Assembly: GCA_027623875.1 (NCBI GenBank)
Contig: JAQBUS010000106.1
Coordinates: 1-5,634 of the forward strand
Direction of reading: 5' to 3'
Origin: Pseudomonadota bacterium
GTDB taxonomy: Bacteria; Pseudomonadota; Alphaproteobacteria; Rhodobacterales; Rhodobacteraceae
Length of the DNA stretch: 5,634 nucleotides
Shown: piece by piece, positions 4,872 through 5,634 of the stretch
How positions within the stretch are numbered: position 1 is the stretch's first letter
Layout of the letters: every line of letters starts with the position of its first letter
Notes under the pieces: model-generated
What the model saw: the letters and a program-made list of their open reading frames with translations, nothing else
Told to the model about the DNA's origin: nothing
Database searches by the model: none
Position numbers and translations under genes: made by a program

Positions 4872-5634
4872 ATGCCCCTAAATAATGAAATCATAACTTC
4901 AAAAAAACTTAACCAAAAAAAAGACTGGGATAGAAGAGGTTTACCTCCTTGGAGTTATACTAGCCCAGAAATGTTAGCCCTTGAAAAAGTGGAGCTTTTT
5001 AGAAAACACTGGCAACTTATATGTCATTCAAGCGACATCCCCAACGTTGGCGATTTTATTACATGCGATATTGTTGGAGAAAGGGCTTTAGTCATTCGTG
5101 ACTCCCAGGGTAAAGTAAACGGATTTCATAATCTGTGCAGGCACAGAGGGTCGCGTGTCCTGGGAAGTGAGCGAGGCACTTGCAAATCTGCAATTGTGTG
5201 CCCTTTTCATGGGTGGACGTATAATTTTGACGGTTCTCTTCGTGGACCATCTCAACCAAAAAGTTTCCCAAAGATGGATTACAGCGAGTGGGGGTTAAAA
5301 CCCCTTGAGTGTGAGCTCTGGAATGGTTTTATTTTTGTTAGATTTAATTCTGGACCTCAAGCGTCTGTTAAAGAAATTTTTGGGCGTTTTGATGAAGAGT
5401 TGTCTCAGTACAACCTTTCTGGATTGGAATCGGTTCCAAATTCATTTTGGACAGAGGTTTCTAACGTAAACTGGAAATGTATCAGAGATGTAGATAATGA
5501 AGGATATCATGTACCCATGGCTCATCCGGGATTGCACGATCTTTTTGGTGATAACTATTTTGATGAGCCCTTTTTAAATGGTGCCTCAAGGTCTTTTTCG
5601 AAATTAAAAAATTCTGAAGGTCATCTTTGGAGTG
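4872..5634 (+). CDS. Rieske non-haem iron oxygenase alpha subunit, 3' end beyond the window
   Basis: Catalytic subunit of a Rieske oxygenase, which takes electrons from a partner reductase/ferredoxin to hydroxylate or demethylate an organic substrate with O2. The 254 visible residues contain the Rieske domain (about 44-160) and the start of the catalytic domain. The [2Fe-2S] ligands are C89 and H91 (CRHRG) with C110 and H113 (CPFHGW); 18 residues separate H91 from C110, one more than in naphthalene dioxygenase. The mononuclear iron histidines are H213 and H218 (NEGYHVPMAHPG). The third, carboxylate, ligand would lie past the window end. The bridging position three residues before H213 is Glu (E210), not the Asp of aromatic dioxygenases, as in CntA. 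The ATG at 4872 is supported by AAGG at 4862-4865, 6 nt upstream. No reductase or beta subunit is visible. Nothing identifies the substrate; aromatic ring hydroxylation and N- or O-demethylation are both possible. Confidence 0.93.
   Translation, partial: MPLNNEIITSKKLNQKKDWDRRGLPPWSYTSPEMLALEKVELFRKHWQLICHSSDIPNVGDFITCDIVGERALVIRDSQGKVNGFHNLCRHRGSRVLGSERGTCKSAIVCPFHGWTYNFDGSLRGPSQPKSFPKMDYSEWGLKPLECELWNGFIFVRFNSGPQASVKEIFGRFDEELSQYNLSGLESVPNSFWTEVSNVNWKCIRDVDNEGYHVPMAHPGLHDLFGDNYFDEPFLNGASRSFSKLKNSEGHLWS

Noticed and set aside
1..5634. Mobile elements, CRISPR arrays, tRNA or other RNA genes
   Set aside because: Reading both strands, I saw no transposase or integrase motif, no spaced direct repeats and no cloverleaf-like segment; nearly all the sequence is explained by conserved coding regions.

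Overview
The window is a stretch of bacterial chromosome with AT-leaning base use, Shine-Dalgarno-led genes and very tight gene packing. The proteins look like those of a Gram-negative bacterium, probably Pseudomonadota and possibly gammaproteobacterial. That placement rests on the resemblance of the aldehyde dehydrogenase and hydratase to the enterobacterial HpaE and HpaH proteins. There is no rRNA or other phylogenetic marker, so it is only a guess. No mobile elements, tRNAs, CRISPR arrays or phage genes are visible.

Bases 2-3922 (+ strand) carry four consecutive genes of the homoprotocatechuate (3,4-dihydroxyphenylacetate) meta-cleavage pathway: hpaE (5' end cut off by the window edge), hpaD, a fumarylacetoacetate-hydrolase-family gene in an hpaG role, and hpaH. 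Gaps are 12 and 23 nt, and the last pair overlaps by 17 nt, so they almost certainly form one transcript. HpaD opens the catechol ring and HpaE oxidises the resulting semialdehyde. The FAH-family protein is the likely decarboxylase and/or isomerase, and HpaH hydrates the 2-oxo-heptenedioate product. Two standard steps are not in the window: the small isomerase HpaF and the aldolase HpaI. The 4-hydroxyphenylacetate hydroxylase HpaBC and a regulator are also absent. A hairpin followed by a T-run at 3933-3966 looks like the operon's terminator.

Bases 3957-4736 (- strand) encode a convergent class I SAM-dependent methyltransferase. Its layout, and an apparent Tyr/His dyad, recall phosphoethanolamine methyltransferases, but the residues expected to clamp a phosphate do not look conserved.

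Bases 4872-5634 (+ strand) hold the N-terminal 254 residues of a Rieske non-haem iron oxygenase alpha subunit, divergent from the methyltransferase and running off the window. The residue that normally bridges the Rieske and mononuclear iron centres as Asp is Glu here, as in the carnitine monooxygenase CntA. A possible promoter lies in the 135-nt divergent gap.

The most interesting reading is speculative: a peripheral demethylating or hydroxylating Rieske oxygenase and a methyltransferase sit beside a compact homoprotocatechuate operon. They may process a methylated aromatic (or aromatic amine) that feeds the ring-cleavage pathway.
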